DNA of 64,000 bases, taken from NCBI RefSeq assembly GCF_003991585.1, contig NZ_PQSP01000002.1, positions 124,001 to 188,000 of the forward strand, given 5' to 3'. Position numbers and translations under genes: made by a program. How positions within the stretch are numbered: the stretch's first letter is position 1; every line of letters starts with the position of its first letter. The notes under the pieces were generated by a model. The model was not told where the DNA came from. It searched no databases and was given only the letters and a program-made list of their open reading frames with translations. Below, one piece after another: positions 29,420-39,094 of this stretch. This stretch comes from Saezia sanguinis. GTDB taxonomy: Bacteria; Pseudomonadota; Gammaproteobacteria; Burkholderiales; Burkholderiaceae_C.

Positions 29420-29631
29420 TTTGTGGTGAGGAACACGCTAAAAGTGGCTTTTTAACGTAGAAGTATCACCCTACAATCAGGCAAGGATTCTCAAACCTGC
29501 AACAATTTCACTTTGGGAGAATGTTGAATGAGATGTTTTCCTGATCTTTGCCGGGTGGGCGTGTTGATTAAAAAATGCAGAAATATGCCCATGCCGCGTC
29601 ATCAAGCGGAAATTAAAAGGTATAACCACAA

Positions 29632-30459
29632 GTGAATGGATTTGATAAATTGATGATGTTGCCAGATGTTCAAGCCAGTGCAGACCCCCGCCATATTGCA
29701 ATTGACAGGGTAGGGGTGAAGTCTGTGCACTATCCGGTGACGATTTTGGGCGCAGATAACCAGGCCAAGCCTTCTATCGGGCTTTTTGATCTGTATGTGG
29801 CTTTGTCGGCCGAGGTCAAGGGCACGCACATGTCGCGCTTCATTGAGCTGCTGGACAGCCAGTTGGAGCCATTGTCCGTTGCGTCCATGCGCTCGTTACT
29901 GGACGTGATGCTTGGGCGCCTGGAGGCGCAGGGTGGCTCGATCCATGTCAAAGCCCCGTTTTTTGTGCATAAAAAGGCGCCGGTTTCAGGGGTTGGCAGT
30001 CTGATGGACTATGAAGTCAGCTGGGATGCCCGGCGCGACCAAGGGACCCAAACCACATCTGTTGTACAAACTGTACAGGTGCCGGTGAAAAGTCTGTGTC
30101 CTTGCTCGAAAGAAATTTCGGATTATGGCGCCCATAACCAGCGTTCTCATGTTACGATCAGCGTGGAGCTGGCTGAGAATAGTACGTTGAGTCTGGAAGA
30201 GCAGATCCGGTTTGCTGAGGACAATGCGTCCTGTGAATTGTGGGGTCTGCTGAAGCGGCCTGATGAAAAGTATGTAACCGAGCGGGCTTACGACAACCCC
30301 AAGTTTGTGGAAGATATGGTGCGCGACGTGGCCGTGAGTTTGAATCAGGACGCACGCATTGTGGCTTACAAGGTGACATCCGAGAATTTCGAGTCAATAC
30401 ACAATCATTCGGCTTTTGCGTGTATTGAGCATCGTAAAAAAAATGATGGCGAATTGTGA
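29632..30459 (+). CDS. folE2: GTP cyclohydrolase FolE2 (type IB)
   Basis: This 275-residue member of the FolE2 (COG1469/DUF198) family has the signature SLCPCSKEISDYGAHNQR with the active-site cysteine, and the C-terminal ENFESIHNHSAFA. It converts GTP to 7,8-dihydroneopterin triphosphate, the first step of folate synthesis; this isoform uses metals other than zinc more readily than FolE. The GTG start at 29632 lies 11 bases after AAAAGG; ATGs at 29653 or 29656 are alternatives. No other folate gene and no visible Zur box adjoin it, so regulation is unclear. Confidence 0.93.
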   Translation: MNGFDKLMMLPDVQASADPRHIAIDRVGVKSVHYPVTILGADNQAKPSIGLFDLYVALSAEVKGTHMSRFIELLDSQLEPLSVASMRSLLDVMLGRLEAQGGSIHVKAPFFVHKKAPVSGVGSLMDYEVSWDARRDQGTQTTSVVQTVQVPVKSLCPCSKEISDYGAHNQRSHVTISVELAENSTLSLEEQIRFAEDNASCELWGLLKRPDEKYVTERAYDNPKFVEDMVRDVAVSLNQDARIVAYKVTSENFESIHNHSAFACIEHRKKNDGEL

Positions 30460-30518
30460 GAAAAAGTTGTTAAAATGAACAAGTATTAAAAATAGATTAA
30501 TATGGTAAAAGTTTTTTA

Positions 30519-30618
30519 CTGTGGGGCCTGCCCAGGATTTCCTGGCTGATAAATCTGGAGCGATTTTCCTCCCTCCCTCGCTCGCTTCCTCTTCGCCCAG
30601 GTTGCCCCATGGTTTTTT
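30519..30618 (+). ncRNA. Candidate structured small RNA with C-rich anti-Shine-Dalgarno tract
   Basis: Between folE2 and corA an outer stem TGGGGC/GCCCCA (30522-30527 with 30604-30609) closes a roughly 75-base region and is followed by a T-run (30612-30617). Inside are a perfect hairpin CCAGG-ATTT-CCTGG (30532-30545) and a long pyrimidine tract (about 30564-30598) with repeated CCTCC motifs. No family is recognised and no good promoter is seen, so this is a structural prediction only. It might instead be a processed folE2 3' end. Confidence 0.35.
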
Positions 30619-30623
30619 ATTAA

Positions 30624-30659
30624 AAAATGCCCTGTACTCAAAAAAGTGCAGGGCATTTT
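30624..30659. terminator. Bidirectional terminator between folE2 and corA
   Basis: A 14-bp stem (AAAATGCCCTGTAC / GTGCAGGGCATTTT, one G-T pair) with an 8-base A-rich loop. A or T tracts flank both sides, so it can serve both convergent genes. Confidence 0.85.
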
Positions 30660-30732
30660 CATATTGCCGACCTGGCATTTTAAATGCCCAGATGTATCGC
30701 ATAAAAGCAGATTCAGGGCTTTCCAGGGAGGC

Positions 30733-31719
30733 TTATTTCAACCAGCCTTTGCGCCAGAAAATGATGAAAGGTGCAGCCACCGTTAGTATCATCAGGCCCA
30801 AAGCGAACGGATAGCCATATTCCCAGTGAATCTCGGGCATGATGTCAAAGTTCATGCCGTAAATGCTGGCAATCAGTGTGGGCGGGAGCAGTGCAACGGA
30901 AACCACGGAAAAGATCTTGATGATCTTATTTTGGTTGATGTTGATGAAACCCACGGTGGCATCCATCAGGAAATTGATTTTTTCAAATAAAAATGCCGTA
31001 TGAGAGTCTAACGAGTCGATATCTCGCATGATCTGCCTGGCATCTTCAAACTGTTCTGCATTCAAAATGCGCGAGCGCATCAGGTAGCCCACGGTACGGC
31101 GGGTTTCCATCACGTTGCGGCGAATGCGGCTGTTCAAGTCCTCCTCCAGTGCAATGGTGGAGAGGATTTCGCCAGCCAGTTGATCGCTCATGGTGCTGGT
31201 CAATACGTTGCGGCTGACCTTGTCCAGGTCGTCATATATGCCTTCGAGTGCCTCGGCCGAATATTCCACCTCTGTGGCGTACAGCTCTAACAAAACCTCT
31301 TTGGCGCCTTCTATCAGGCCGGGCATGCGCCGGGCACGCAACCGCAGCAGCCGGAAAACGGGCAGATCTTCCGTATGAATGGAAAACAGGCGATCGGGTT
31401 GCGAGCCGTCTTTGGAGAGTTGCAAAATAAAGACAACAGGGACGTTGCGTGGCTGTTTGTCGTCATCAATCAGGAAATTGCAGCGGATATGAAACGCCCC
31501 ATCAATTTCGTCTTCAAAAAACCGGGCGGATTCTTCTAGGTCGTCATTTTCCAGGTCGGTTGGCAGGCGGACCCCATATTTTCGGGCAACCCATTGTTTT
31601 TCTTCTATGGTGGGCGCTTCCAAGTCAACCCAGATCGGGTGCAGTTGTGCCAGTGCTTCCTGATGTTCAATTTCTTCTTGGTGAAGACGGCCATTGGTTA
31701 AAGAAAAAACATTGAGCAT
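30733..31719 (-). CDS. corA: Magnesium/cobalt transporter CorA
   Basis: The 328-residue protein has a large cytoplasmic funnel domain rich in acidic residues and two C-terminal membrane helices. The selectivity motif Tyr-Gly-Met-Asn (IASIYGMNFDIMPE) lies at the end of the first helix and the basic tail WRKGWLK ends the second. CorA forms a pentamer that lets Mg2+ (also Co2+ and Ni2+) into the cell and is gated by cytoplasmic Mg2+. It is convergent with folE2 and divergent from hpf. No Mg2+ riboswitch was recognised in its leader. Confidence 0.93.
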   Translation of the reverse strand: MLNVFSLTNGRLHQEEIEHQEALAQLHPIWVDLEAPTIEEKQWVARKYGVRLPTDLENDDLEESARFFEDEIDGAFHIRCNFLIDDDKQPRNVPVVFILQLSKDGSQPDRLFSIHTEDLPVFRLLRLRARRMPGLIEGAKEVLLELYATEVEYSAEALEGIYDDLDKVSRNVLTSTMSDQLAGEILSTIALEEDLNSRIRRNVMETRRTVGYLMRSRILNAEQFEDARQIMRDIDSLDSHTAFLFEKINFLMDATVGFININQNKIIKIFSVVSVALLPPTLIASIYGMNFDIMPEIHWEYGYPFALGLMILTVAAPFIIFWRKGWLK

Positions 31720-31874
31720 GTAAGCACTCCGTTCATGTCTTGCGAGTCATCCGAGGTCCGAGCGCAATGTGACCCTTTGTGATTATCGCATCACCCTGAG
31801 GGAAAAGTGTGAATTGATGTTATATAAAGTGATACAAAGTGCGTTGGCCGGATGCACCGAGCACAAGGATTGAC

Positions 31875-31903
31875 TTGACACAAGAGAATCCATCTTTTTA
31901 AAG
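31875..31903 (+). promoter_or_regulatory. Candidate sigma-70 promoter for hpf
   Basis: A perfect -35 TTGACA (31875-31880) is followed after 16-17 bases by a weak -10 (TTTAAA or TTAAAG). The weak -10 and the long distance to hpf keep this tentative. Confidence 0.35.
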
Positions 31904-31947
31904 GGCTTTCATTGCGCTTATCAGGGAACCAATGCACACTGTTACTT

Positions 31948-31994
31948 ATCTGAATTAATAAGACACGAGCGGTAGTATGCAAATTAATTCAGAT
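31948..31994. repeat. Perfect 12-bp inverted repeat upstream of hpf
   Basis: ATCTGAATTAAT (31948-31959) and ATTAATTCAGAT (31983-31994) are exact reverse complements separated by 23 bases. Positioned 38 bases before the hpf start, it could be a regulator-binding site or an mRNA hairpin in the leader. Confidence 0.7.
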
Positions 31995-32031
31995 CGGTAA
32001 TTGTATCCTTGATGGAGTCAGGAGGTTATAT

Positions 32032-32370
32032 ATGAATTTGACGATCAGTGGACATCATGTGGAAGTGACACCTGCACTGCGTGAATATGTCAGCAATAAG
32101 CTGGAACGGGTCATGCGCCATTTCGATCAGGTGGTTGAAATTATCGTGGTGCTCTCAGTTGATAATTCTAAAGAAAAGGATCGTCGCCAGAAAGTCAGTT
32201 GTACTGTGCGTGTCAAAGGACGTGACATTTTTGTTGAAAATACGGATGCTGACTTGTATGCAGCCATTGACATCCTAGTGGACAAGCTGGATCGCCAGGT
32301 TGGAAAATACAAGGAAAAACAAACCATGAAAAAAGGGGCTGAATCAGTCAAATACATGGAAAAGGAATAA
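32032..32370 (+). CDS. hpf: Ribosome hibernation promoting factor (short HPF)
   Basis: The 112-residue protein is a single S30AE/HPF domain ([20 protein letters not shown] at the start; [12 protein letters not shown] near the end) without the C-terminal dimerisation domain of long HPF. It binds in the mRNA channel of the 30S subunit and helps form 100S dimers in stationary phase. The start is supported by AGGAGG shortly upstream. The usual rpoN-hpf-ptsN order is broken: rpoN is missing and ptsN is 281 bp downstream. Confidence 0.95.
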   Translation: MNLTISGHHVEVTPALREYVSNKLERVMRHFDQVVEIIVVLSVDNSKEKDRRQKVSCTVRVKGRDIFVENTDADLYAAIDILVDKLDRQVGKYKEKQTMKKGAESVKYMEKE

Positions 32371-32414
32371 TCTTCTTATAAGAGCATAGTCTCTTCAATT
32401 TAGATTGAAAACAG

Positions 32415-32453
32415 GCGTACCTTTTATTCCACCAGTCTGGAATTCGGGTACGC
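32415..32453. repeat. Nested inverted repeat between hpf and ptsN
   Basis: GCGTACC and GGTACGC (7 bp) enclose a second pair ATTCCA/TGGAAT. The combined stem-loop follows hpf by 45 bases and has no T-run. It may be a processing or termination structure. Confidence 0.5.
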
Positions 32454-32651
32454 TTATGTATTTTGAGCGTAACTATTTGTTATGCGTAGAGTTTTTGCGC
32501 CGTATGCTGGTTTGCAGCCAGCCGGTGCAGGTTACTTGAGTGAGCAGGGAACTCCAATTGGGCAAGGCCGCAACATGGCTTTGTTCAATGTTCCTTATAA
32601 TGCTCTTTTGTATTGGATGTGCCGGGGTGGCAACGCCCTGGGAGTAAAGTT

Positions 32652-33122
32652 ATGAATCGTTTTGCAGCCATTTTGTCTCCCGACCATGTTCAGGTAGATG
32701 TGAGCGCAACCAGTAAAAAACGTGTGTTTGAATATATTGGGTTGTTGTTTGAGCGGCTCAACGGCATCGCACGTGCGGATGTTTCCGATAATCTGTTTGC
32801 ACGTGAGCGGCTAGGGTCTACCGGACTGGGGCATGGTGTGGCTATTCCGCACGGGCGTATCAAAGGGTTGACACAGCCTTTGGCAGCGATACTGCGTTTG
32901 CAGCAGCCTATTGGTTTTGATGCCCCTGACGAGCAGCCCGTTGGCTTGCTGTTTTTTTTGCTGGTTCCCGAAGCCGCAACCCAGCAGCATCTGGAGATTC
33001 TCTCCGAGATTGCAGAAATGCTTTCCAATCGGGAATTGCGCGAACAACTGTTCCAGACAGGTGATGCGCAGCAGTTATACGATATGATTGCCCAATGGGC
33101 TCCGATGCCGTCGGCAACCTGA
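32652..33122 (+). CDS. ptsN: PTS IIA-like nitrogen-regulatory protein PtsN (EIIA-Ntr)
   Basis: The 156-residue PTS_EIIA_2 domain has the phosphorylated histidine at residue 67 in GVAIPHGR. EIIA-Ntr receives phosphate through the PTS-Ntr chain and regulates potassium uptake, nitrogen and envelope stress rather than sugar import. The start at 32652 has GGGAG upstream; a frame open to 32613 adds residues unlike the family. It is followed 45 bp later by hprK, the usual betaproteobacterial arrangement. A -10-like TATAAT lies at 32596-32601 without a clear -35. Confidence 0.95.
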   Translation: MNRFAAILSPDHVQVDVSATSKKRVFEYIGLLFERLNGIARADVSDNLFARERLGSTGLGHGVAIPHGRIKGLTQPLAAILRLQQPIGFDAPDEQPVGLLFFLLVPEAATQQHLEILSEIAEMLSNRELREQLFQTGDAQQLYDMIAQWAPMPSAT

Positions 33123-33167
33123 GCTGCCATGGTTTGTTATCCACTTCTATAAGGCCGATAAAGGCGT

Positions 33168-34136
33168 ATGCAATTTGCAGATGTCACCATTGATATGCTT
33201 TTTGAAGCCCATCGCAGTATGCTGCGCTGGCAATGGCTGGCCGGGCAGAGCGCTGCCGAGCGGAAGTTTGCGCCACAGGCCATCGAGCGGGCCAAGTCCA
33301 GTGCCGATCTGGCAGGGTATCTGAATTTTATCCATCCGCACCGGGTGCAGGTGCTGGGTGAGCAGGAAATCGCTTATCTCCAAAGTAAACCCCAGGATGA
33401 ACTGGTCCAAAGTCTGAATGCCATTGTGCCTTTGGAGCCACCGGTATTGATTGTCGCCGATGCGCAACAGGTGCCCGAGCATCTGGTGCTTTTGTGCGAA
33501 AGAGCACCCATCCCCTTGTTTACCACCAACGAATCTGCGGCCTATGTGATTGATGTGCTGCGGGCTTGGCTTTCCAAACGCTTTGCCCAGCGCACCAGTG
33601 TTCATGGCGTATTCATGGATATTTTTGGCATGGGCGTTTTGCTGGTGGGCGAGTCCGGCCTGGGCAAAAGCGAACTGGGGCTGGAGCTGATCTCCCGTGG
33701 GCATGGACTGGTGGCGGATGATGTGGTGGATTTTGCGCTGGTTGCGCAGGGCATCATTGAAGGGCGCTGCCCGCCGCTGCTGGAGAATTTGCTGGAAGTG
33801 CGCGGAATCGGCCTGCTGGATATCCGGACCATTTTTGGTGAAACTGCCATGCGGCGCAAAATGCGCCTCAAGCTGATTGTGCATCTGGTTCGCCGGGAGG
33901 TTCTGGAACGTGATTTTGAACGCCTGCCGCTGGAGCCTTTGGAGCAGGACGTGCTGGGCGTCGCGGTACGCAAGGTGATGATTCCGGTGGAGGCTGGCCG
34001 CAACATTGCCGTGCTGGTGGAAGCGGCAGTGCGCAATACAGTATTGCAACTGCGCGGGATTGATACATTCAGTGAATTTTTAAGCCGCCACCACCGGGCC
34101 ATGGACGATGGCGGACAGACTGAAAGCTCAGAGTAG
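33168..34136 (+). CDS. hprK: HPr kinase/phosphorylase HprK
   Basis: The 322-residue protein has an N-terminal domain (1-135) and a C-terminal kinase domain with Walker A GESGLGKS (161-168), DDVVDF, and the HprK signature [15 protein letters not shown]. HprK phosphorylates or dephosphorylates HPr on a serine. In betaproteobacteria it works with PtsI/HPr/EIIA-Ntr as a regulatory rather than sugar system. ptsI lies elsewhere in this window (56-58 kb). rapZ, commonly next to hprK, is not here; convergent fur follows. Confidence 0.95.
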   Translation: MQFADVTIDMLFEAHRSMLRWQWLAGQSAAERKFAPQAIERAKSSADLAGYLNFIHPHRVQVLGEQEIAYLQSKPQDELVQSLNAIVPLEPPVLIVADAQQVPEHLVLLCERAPIPLFTTNESAAYVIDVLRAWLSKRFAQRTSVHGVFMDIFGMGVLLVGESGLGKSELGLELISRGHGLVADDVVDFALVAQGIIEGRCPPLLENLLEVRGIGLLDIRTIFGETAMRRKMRLKLIVHLVRREVLERDFERLPLEPLEQDVLGVAVRKVMIPVEAGRNIAVLVEAAVRNTVLQLRGIDTFSEFLSRHHRAMDDGGQTESSE

Positions 34137-34180
34137 GTTACGCTGACGCCCTGTGTTCAGGGCGGTTTTCTCAACCATGG

Positions 34181-34609
34181 TTATGGATTTTTCGCAGCAC
34201 AGCTAGCACACAGGCCATACATGGCCAGCGCGTGCTCCTGCAACTGGAATTTATATTTTTTGGCAATTTCATATTGCCGTTTTTCAATTTCTGAATCGAC
34301 AAACTCTTCCACTTTGCCACAAGAGAGGCACACCATATGGTCATGGTGTTCGCCCTCATCAAGCTCGTAAATGGATTTACCCGGCTCGAAATTGCTGCGG
34401 CGTAACAGACCGGCATGTTCAAACTGGGTCAAAACCCGGTAGACAGTCGCCAGCCCAATGTCAGAGTGGTCATTGATTAAAACGCGAAACACGTCCTCAG
34501 CCGACAGATGGCGCTGATTGCTGGTTTTGAAAATTTCCAGAATTTTCAGTCTGGGCAGCGTTGCCTTGAGACCATTACTTTTCAGGTTGTCAATGTTGTC
34601 AGAGCTCAT
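34181..34609 (-). CDS. fur: Ferric uptake regulator Fur
   Basis: This 142-residue Fur has a winged-helix DNA-binding N-terminus ([33 protein letters not shown]) and a metal-binding dimerisation domain with [19 protein letters not shown] and a second CxxC (LCASCAAK). With Fe2+ it represses iron-uptake genes. It is divergent from bamE, a classic betaproteobacterial layout. No convincing Fur box was seen in the shared 170-bp gap. Confidence 0.96.
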   Translation of the reverse strand: MSSDNIDNLKSNGLKATLPRLKILEIFKTSNQRHLSAEDVFRVLINDHSDIGLATVYRVLTQFEHAGLLRRSNFEPGKSIYELDEGEHHDHMVCLSCGKVEEFVDSEIEKRQYEIAKKYKFQLQEHALAMYGLCASCAAKNP

Positions 34610-34782
34610 GTTGTCCTAATCAGCGTTACAGCCAAGCCATTTCATGAAAACAGCTGCTAAGTTGAAGGGGAATGATGGGGTAAGTTTCAGGGTTTAAACC
34701 AATATGAGATGATCTGATCTTACCCAGATTGTATCTTCCCTATTACAATAGACCATTCATCATATAAGGTTTGTGCAACTTT

Positions 34783-35382
34783 ATGTATAAACAACAGTGT
34801 ATTCCACCATTATCTGTACGTCTATTTGCCGGCGGCGTTTTTTCGCTGTGCCTGCTTTTGCTTGCAGGATGCAGTGGCGTTGACAAGGCCTCCAATTCGC
34901 TGGTTTCTGCTTTATCCCCCTATAAAATGGAGGTGGTGCAGGGCAATTTTGTTTCCAAAGAGCAGGCAGCCCTGATTCAGCCCGGGATGTCCCGTAACCA
35001 GGTGCGTACCATTTTAGGCACCCCCTTGCTGGTGGATATTTTCCATCCCGAGCGCTGGGACTATGTGTTTTCCATCAACCGTCAGGGGGTAGATCCCCTG
35101 GAGCGACGCTTTACAGTCCATTTCAGCGGTGACACCGTGGCAAGTGTGGAAGCGTCAGGCGAACTTTTGAGCGAAGAAGAGTTTGTCCGCCATCTGGATG
35201 CGGTTGTGGAAGATGATGATGAAGTCGAAATTCCTGTACTGCAAGCCACGCCAGAGCAACTGGAAGAGGCGTCCAAAGCGGCACAGGCTTATCGCGACAG
35301 AATGCAGCAGATGCAAGGCGAGGCTCCGGATTCGGCAGCCAGACCTGCGGGGTATTACCCGCCGCTGGATTCCAACTACTGA
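34783..35382 (+). CDS. bamE: Outer-membrane assembly lipoprotein BamE
   Basis: The lipoprotein signal ends at the lipobox LLLAGC, with the lipid-bearing Cys near residue 29. The SmpA/OmlA (BamE) domain follows, with QGNFVSKEQAALIQPGMS and VRTILGTPLLVDIFHPERWDYVF. BamE is part of the BAM complex that folds outer-membrane barrels such as the autotransporter at the start of this window. The C-terminal 50 residues (acidic, then Gln-rich) extend beyond the core domain. ATG at 34783 is chosen; a TTG at 34771 is in frame. dapB follows 75 bp later. Confidence 0.93.
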   Translation: MYKQQCIPPLSVRLFAGGVFSLCLLLLAGCSGVDKASNSLVSALSPYKMEVVQGNFVSKEQAALIQPGMSRNQVRTILGTPLLVDIFHPERWDYVFSINRQGVDPLERRFTVHFSGDTVASVEASGELLSEEEFVRHLDAVVEDDDEVEIPVLQATPEQLEEASKAAQAYRDRMQQMQGEAPDSAARPAGYYPPLDSNY

Positions 35383-35457
35383 TCTGATTTCGGGCGGTTG
35401 CTGTACCACCGGGCTTGTTGCCCTGAACGCGAGTTGAAGTTGAAAAGGTAAGATGTC

Positions 35458-36282
35458 ATGGGTGCTCCATCCACACAATTGCGTATTGCCATTGCCGGCG
35501 CTTCCGGGCGCATGGGCAAAATGCTGGTTGAGGCGGTGCTGGCCGCACCCGATTGTGAGCTGGCTGCCGCGTTGGTTCCTGCGGGCGAAGCGTTGATTGG
35601 TCAGGATGCGGGCGCCTTCCTGGGGCAAACCACGGGTGTGCTGGTTCAGGCCGATACCCAGCAAGCGTTGGCGGCTTCGAAAGCGCAGTACCTGATTGAC
35701 TTTACCCGCCCTGAGGGCTCGATGGCGCATGTGCAAAGCTGCGCTGCGCTGGGTATCAAAATGGTCATCGGAACAACCGGGTTCAGCGAGAGCCAGAAAC
35801 AAGAAATTGCTGCGGCAGCGCAGAAGATTGCACTGGTACTTTCACCCAACATGAGTGTGGGCGTGAATGTGACTTATAAACTGCTGGAGCTGGCAACGAA
35901 GGCGCTGCAGCCCGGGTATGATATTGAAGTGATTGAAGCGCACCACCGTCATAAAGTGGATGCCCCTTCGGGGACTGCCATTGGAATGGGAGAGGTGATT
36001 GCCCGGACTTTGGGGCAGCCGCTGGAAGATATTGCGGTGTATGAGCGCTACGGGCATACCGGTGAGCGCAAGCCGGGCAGTATCGGGTTCGCCACCATCC
36101 GGGGCGGCGATATTGTGGGCGACCATACGGTGATGTATGCCGGAACCGGTGAGCGTATTGAGATCAGTCACAAATCCTCTAGCCGTGCCACCTATGCACA
36201 AGGCAGCTTGCGGGCTGTGCGGTACCTGGCGCAGAAAACCGCTGGGCTATATGATATGCAGGATGTGTTGGGTCTGAAATAA
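35458..36282 (+). CDS. dapB: 4-hydroxy-tetrahydrodipicolinate reductase DapB
   Basis: The 274-residue enzyme has an N-terminal dinucleotide-binding motif [12 protein letters not shown], the catalytic region [17 protein letters not shown], and the NAD(P)-contacting IGTTG and SPNMSVGVN motifs. It reduces hydroxy-tetrahydrodipicolinate in lysine and meso-diaminopimelate synthesis, so it feeds peptidoglycan precursors. The start ATG at 35458 has GGTAAG nearby. It probably shares transcription with bamE; a terminator follows. Confidence 0.97.
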   Translation: MGAPSTQLRIAIAGASGRMGKMLVEAVLAAPDCELAAALVPAGEALIGQDAGAFLGQTTGVLVQADTQQALAASKAQYLIDFTRPEGSMAHVQSCAALGIKMVIGTTGFSESQKQEIAAAAQKIALVLSPNMSVGVNVTYKLLELATKALQPGYDIEVIEAHHRHKVDAPSGTAIGMGEVIARTLGQPLEDIAVYERYGHTGERKPGSIGFATIRGGDIVGDHTVMYAGTGERIEISHKSSSRATYAQGSLRAVRYLAQKTAGLYDMQDVLGLK

Positions 36283-36304
36283 TATTTCAACGCTCTGACA
36301 CATC

Positions 36305-36339
36305 ACAAAGTGCTGTGACAGGCACTTTGTTTGTTTTTT
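36305..36339 (+). terminator. Rho-independent terminator after dapB
   Basis: A perfect 9-bp stem ACAAAGTGC/GCACTTTGT with an 8-base loop is followed by TTGTTTTTT. Confidence 0.85.
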
Positions 36340-36386
36340 AGCCGAATTAATTCAATAACCTAACCTTAACCAATAAAGTCAGCATC

Positions 36387-39047
36387 ATGGAAGAGAAGTT
36401 TTCACCCAGCGCCATCGAACAGCAAGCCCAGTCCTGGTGGCAGCAGGGTGACGTTTACCGGGTAACAGAAGACCAGAGCAAACCTAAATTTTATGCCTGT
36501 TCCATGCTGCCCTATCCGTCGGGAAAGCTGCACATGGGGCATGTGCGCAATTACACCATCAATGACATGCTGACGCGGCAGTTGCGGATGAAGGGCTATA
36601 ACGTCCTGATGCCGATGGGGTGGGATGCGTTTGGCTTGCCGGCAGAAAATGCTGCGATGAAAAGCAAGGTGCCACCTGCCAAGTGGACGTATGACAACAT
36701 CGCCTATATGAAAAAGCAAATGCTGGCGATGGGGCTGGCAATTGACTGGTCGCGTGAAATCACAACCTGTTCGCCGGACTACTATCGCTGGAACCAGTGG
36801 CTGTTTTTGAAGATGCTGGAAGCCGGTGTGGCAGAACGCCGTACCCAGGTGGTGAACTGGGATCCGGTGGATCAGACGGTACTGGCTAACGAGCAGGTGA
36901 TTGAAGGGCGCGGCTGGCGTTCCGGCGCACTGGTTGAAAAACGCGAAATTCCGGGCTACTACCTGAACATCACGAAATATGCCGAAGAGCTCAATACCTG
37001 TGTGGCCGATCCTGAAAATCCCAATTACCTTAAAGACTGGCCGGCACCGGTGCGGCTGATGCAGGAAAACTGGATCGGTAAAAGCCAGGGTGTGCGCTTT
37101 GCGTTTACGCACGGTATCAAAGGTGCTGATGGCCGGTTGATACAGGATGGCCGCATGTACGTGTTCACGACGCGTGCTGACACCATCATGGGGGTTACAT
37201 TCTGTGCGGTGGCGCCTGAGCATCCTTTGGCACAACATGCGGCACAGGGCAATCCGGAACTGGCCGCGTTTATTGAAGAATGCCAAAAAGGCGGCACAAC
37301 AGAGGCTGAGCTGGCACTGAAGGAAAAAGAAGGCAAGCCAACAGGGCTGCATGTAGTGCATCCGGTAACCGGTGAACAGGTGCCTGTGTGGGTCGGCAAT
37401 TACGTGCTGATGAGCTACGGTGATGGCGCTGTGATGGGGGTGCCCGGGCATGACGAACGTGACTTTGCCTTTGCGCTGAAATACGACCTGCCGATCAAGC
37501 AGGTGATTGCGGTTGAAGGTGAAACATTCAGCAACACGGCATGGCAGGAATGGTACGCTGACAAGCAGCGTGGAGTCTGCGTGAATTCGGGCATACTCGA
37601 TGGGTTGGGGCTTGAGGCCGCCGTGGATAAAGTGGCTGAATTGCTGCAGGCCAAAGGCCTGGGCGAAAAGAAAACCACGTTCCGACTGCGCGACTGGGGT
37701 ATCAGCCGCCAGCGTTACTGGGGCACACCGATCCCCATCATTCACTGTGAAAGCTGTGGTCCGGTGCCGGTGCCGGAAAAAGATTTGCCGGTGGTGCTGC
37801 CCGAAGATCTGGTGCCTGATGGTTCGGGTAATCCGCTGAACAAGAGTGAAGCCTTCCTTAAAGTGAATTGCCCATGCTGCGGCAAACCGGCACGGCGTGA
37901 GACCGATACCATGGACACGTTTGTGGATTCGTCCTGGTATTACATGCGTTACTGTGACGCGCACGACGATACACAGATGGTCGGCGCTGGTACCAAGTAC
38001 TGGATGCCGATGGACCAGTACATTGGCGGCATTGAGCATGCCATTTTGCACTTGCTGTATTCGCGTTTCTGGACACGTGTCATGCGTGATCTGGGGCTGG
38101 TGTCGTTTGATGAACCGTTTACCCGCCTGCTGACGCAGGGTATGGTGCTCAACCATATTTACCGGCGTAAAACAGTCGCGGGTGGCATAGAATATTTTTG
38201 GCCCAAGGACGTAGACAATGTCTATGACGAAGGGGGCAAGATTGTGGGCGCCAAATTAAAGTCGGATGGCTCGGAAATTGAATATGGTGGCATTGGCACC
38301 ATGAGCAAATCCAAAAACAATGGCGTAGACCCGCAGGATCTGATTGAACGCTATGGTGCAGATACGGCGCGCTTTTACACCATGTTCACATCGCCTCCGG
38401 ATGCGACGCTGGAGTGGAATGACGCGGCCGTGGAAGGCTCGTTCCGCTTCCTGCGCCGGGTGTGGGCGTATGTGTACCGGCAGGCCGGTGTCATCTCTCA
38501 GGCCGGCAGTGATTTTGCAGGCGCTGGCGCAGTGGTGAAAGCTTTGCGCTATGAAGTGCACAGTGTGTTGCAGCAGATAGACTTTGACTACGGGCGTATG
38601 CAATACAACACAGTGGCTTCCGGCGCGATGAAGCTGCTCAATGCGCTGGAAGGGTTTAATCCCGATCAGGTCGCAGTCGCCGAACAGCCAGCCGCTACAG
38701 CGGCAATGCGCGAGGGAACCAGTATTTTGCTGCGCACGCTGTATCCGGTTTGTCCGCATGTCTGCTGCGTGTTGTGGCAGGAACTCGGGCTGGACAAGCA
38801 ATGGGGCAGCTTGCTGGATGCACCGTGGCCGCAGGTTGATGCTGCGGCATTGGTGCAGGATGAAGTTGAACTGATGGTGCAGGTCAGTGGCAAGCTGCGT
38901 GGCAAAATTACGGTGAGTAAAGATGCGGATCGGGCGACCATTGAGGCTGCTGCACTGGCCAGTGAGGCGTTCCAGAAATTTGGTGGTGATGCTGCACCGA
39001 AAAAAATCATCATTGTGCCAGGGCGTCTGGTCAATGTGGTGGTGTAA
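36387..39047 (+). CDS. leuS: Leucyl-tRNA synthetase
   Basis: The 886-residue class Ia synthetase has the HIGH-type motif in [14 protein letters not shown], the CP1 editing domain (about 225-420, with the [12 protein letters not shown] threonine/aspartate region), a zinc-like cluster (CESCGPVPV and CPCCGKP), and the KMSKS motif as TMSKSKNNG. The C-terminal anticodon-binding and LeuS-specific domains are complete. It charges tRNA-Leu and edits mischarged products. The downstream order leuS-lptE-holA is conserved across beta- and gammaproteobacteria. Confidence 0.98.
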   Translation: MEEKFSPSAIEQQAQSWWQQGDVYRVTEDQSKPKFYACSMLPYPSGKLHMGHVRNYTINDMLTRQLRMKGYNVLMPMGWDAFGLPAENAAMKSKVPPAKWTYDNIAYMKKQMLAMGLAIDWSREITTCSPDYYRWNQWLFLKMLEAGVAERRTQVVNWDPVDQTVLANEQVIEGRGWRSGALVEKREIPGYYLNITKYAEELNTCVADPENPNYLKDWPAPVRLMQENWIGKSQGVRFAFTHGIKGADGRLIQDGRMYVFTTRADTIMGVTFCAVAPEHPLAQHAAQGNPELAAFIEECQKGGTTEAELALKEKEGKPTGLHVVHPVTGEQVPVWVGNYVLMSYGDGAVMGVPGHDERDFAFALKYDLPIKQVIAVEGETFSNTAWQEWYADKQRGVCVNSGILDGLGLEAAVDKVAELLQAKGLGEKKTTFRLRDWGISRQRYWGTPIPIIHCESCGPVPVPEKDLPVVLPEDLVPDGSGNPLNKSEAFLKVNCPCCGKPARRETDTMDTFVDSSWYYMRYCDAHDDTQMVGAGTKYWMPMDQYIGGIEHAILHLLYSRFWTRVMRDLGLVSFDEPFTRLLTQGMVLNHIYRRKTVAGGIEYFWPKDVDNVYDEGGKIVGAKLKSDGSEIEYGGIGTMSKSKNNGVDPQDLIERYGADTARFYTMFTSPPDATLEWNDAAVEGSFRFLRRVWAYVYRQAGVISQAGSDFAGAGAVVKALRYEVHSVLQQIDFDYGRMQYNTVASGAMKLLNALEGFNPDQVAVAEQPAATAAMREGTSILLRTLYPVCPHVCCVLWQELGLDKQWGSLLDAPWPQVDAAALVQDEVELMVQVSGKLRGKITVSKDADRATIEAAALASEAFQKFGGDAAPKKIIIVPGRLVNVVV

Positions 39048-39094
39048 AGTTTACGTGTGTTGAGTGCGATGGAATCAAAGTAAAGGCTGCAAGT

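Larger units (their letters stand above)
31720..32031. other. Intergenic region between divergent corA and hpf
   Basis: No gene is seen in these 312 bp. The region holds a promoter candidate (31875-31903), a perfect 12-bp inverted repeat (31948-31994) and a strong AGGAGG ribosome site for hpf near 32021. rpoN, which often precedes hpf, is absent. Confidence 0.6.

Noticed and set aside
30394..30702. 102-codon minus-strand open frame across the folE2-corA gap
   Set aside because: It overlaps the folE2 end, runs through a terminator and a structured region, and has no ribosome site or homology that I recognise.
36402..38156. 584-codon open frame on the minus strand opposite leuS
   Set aside because: It is antisense to a complete leuS with all synthetase motifs; the His/Cys-rich translation resembles no protein and reflects codon bias of the opposite strand.
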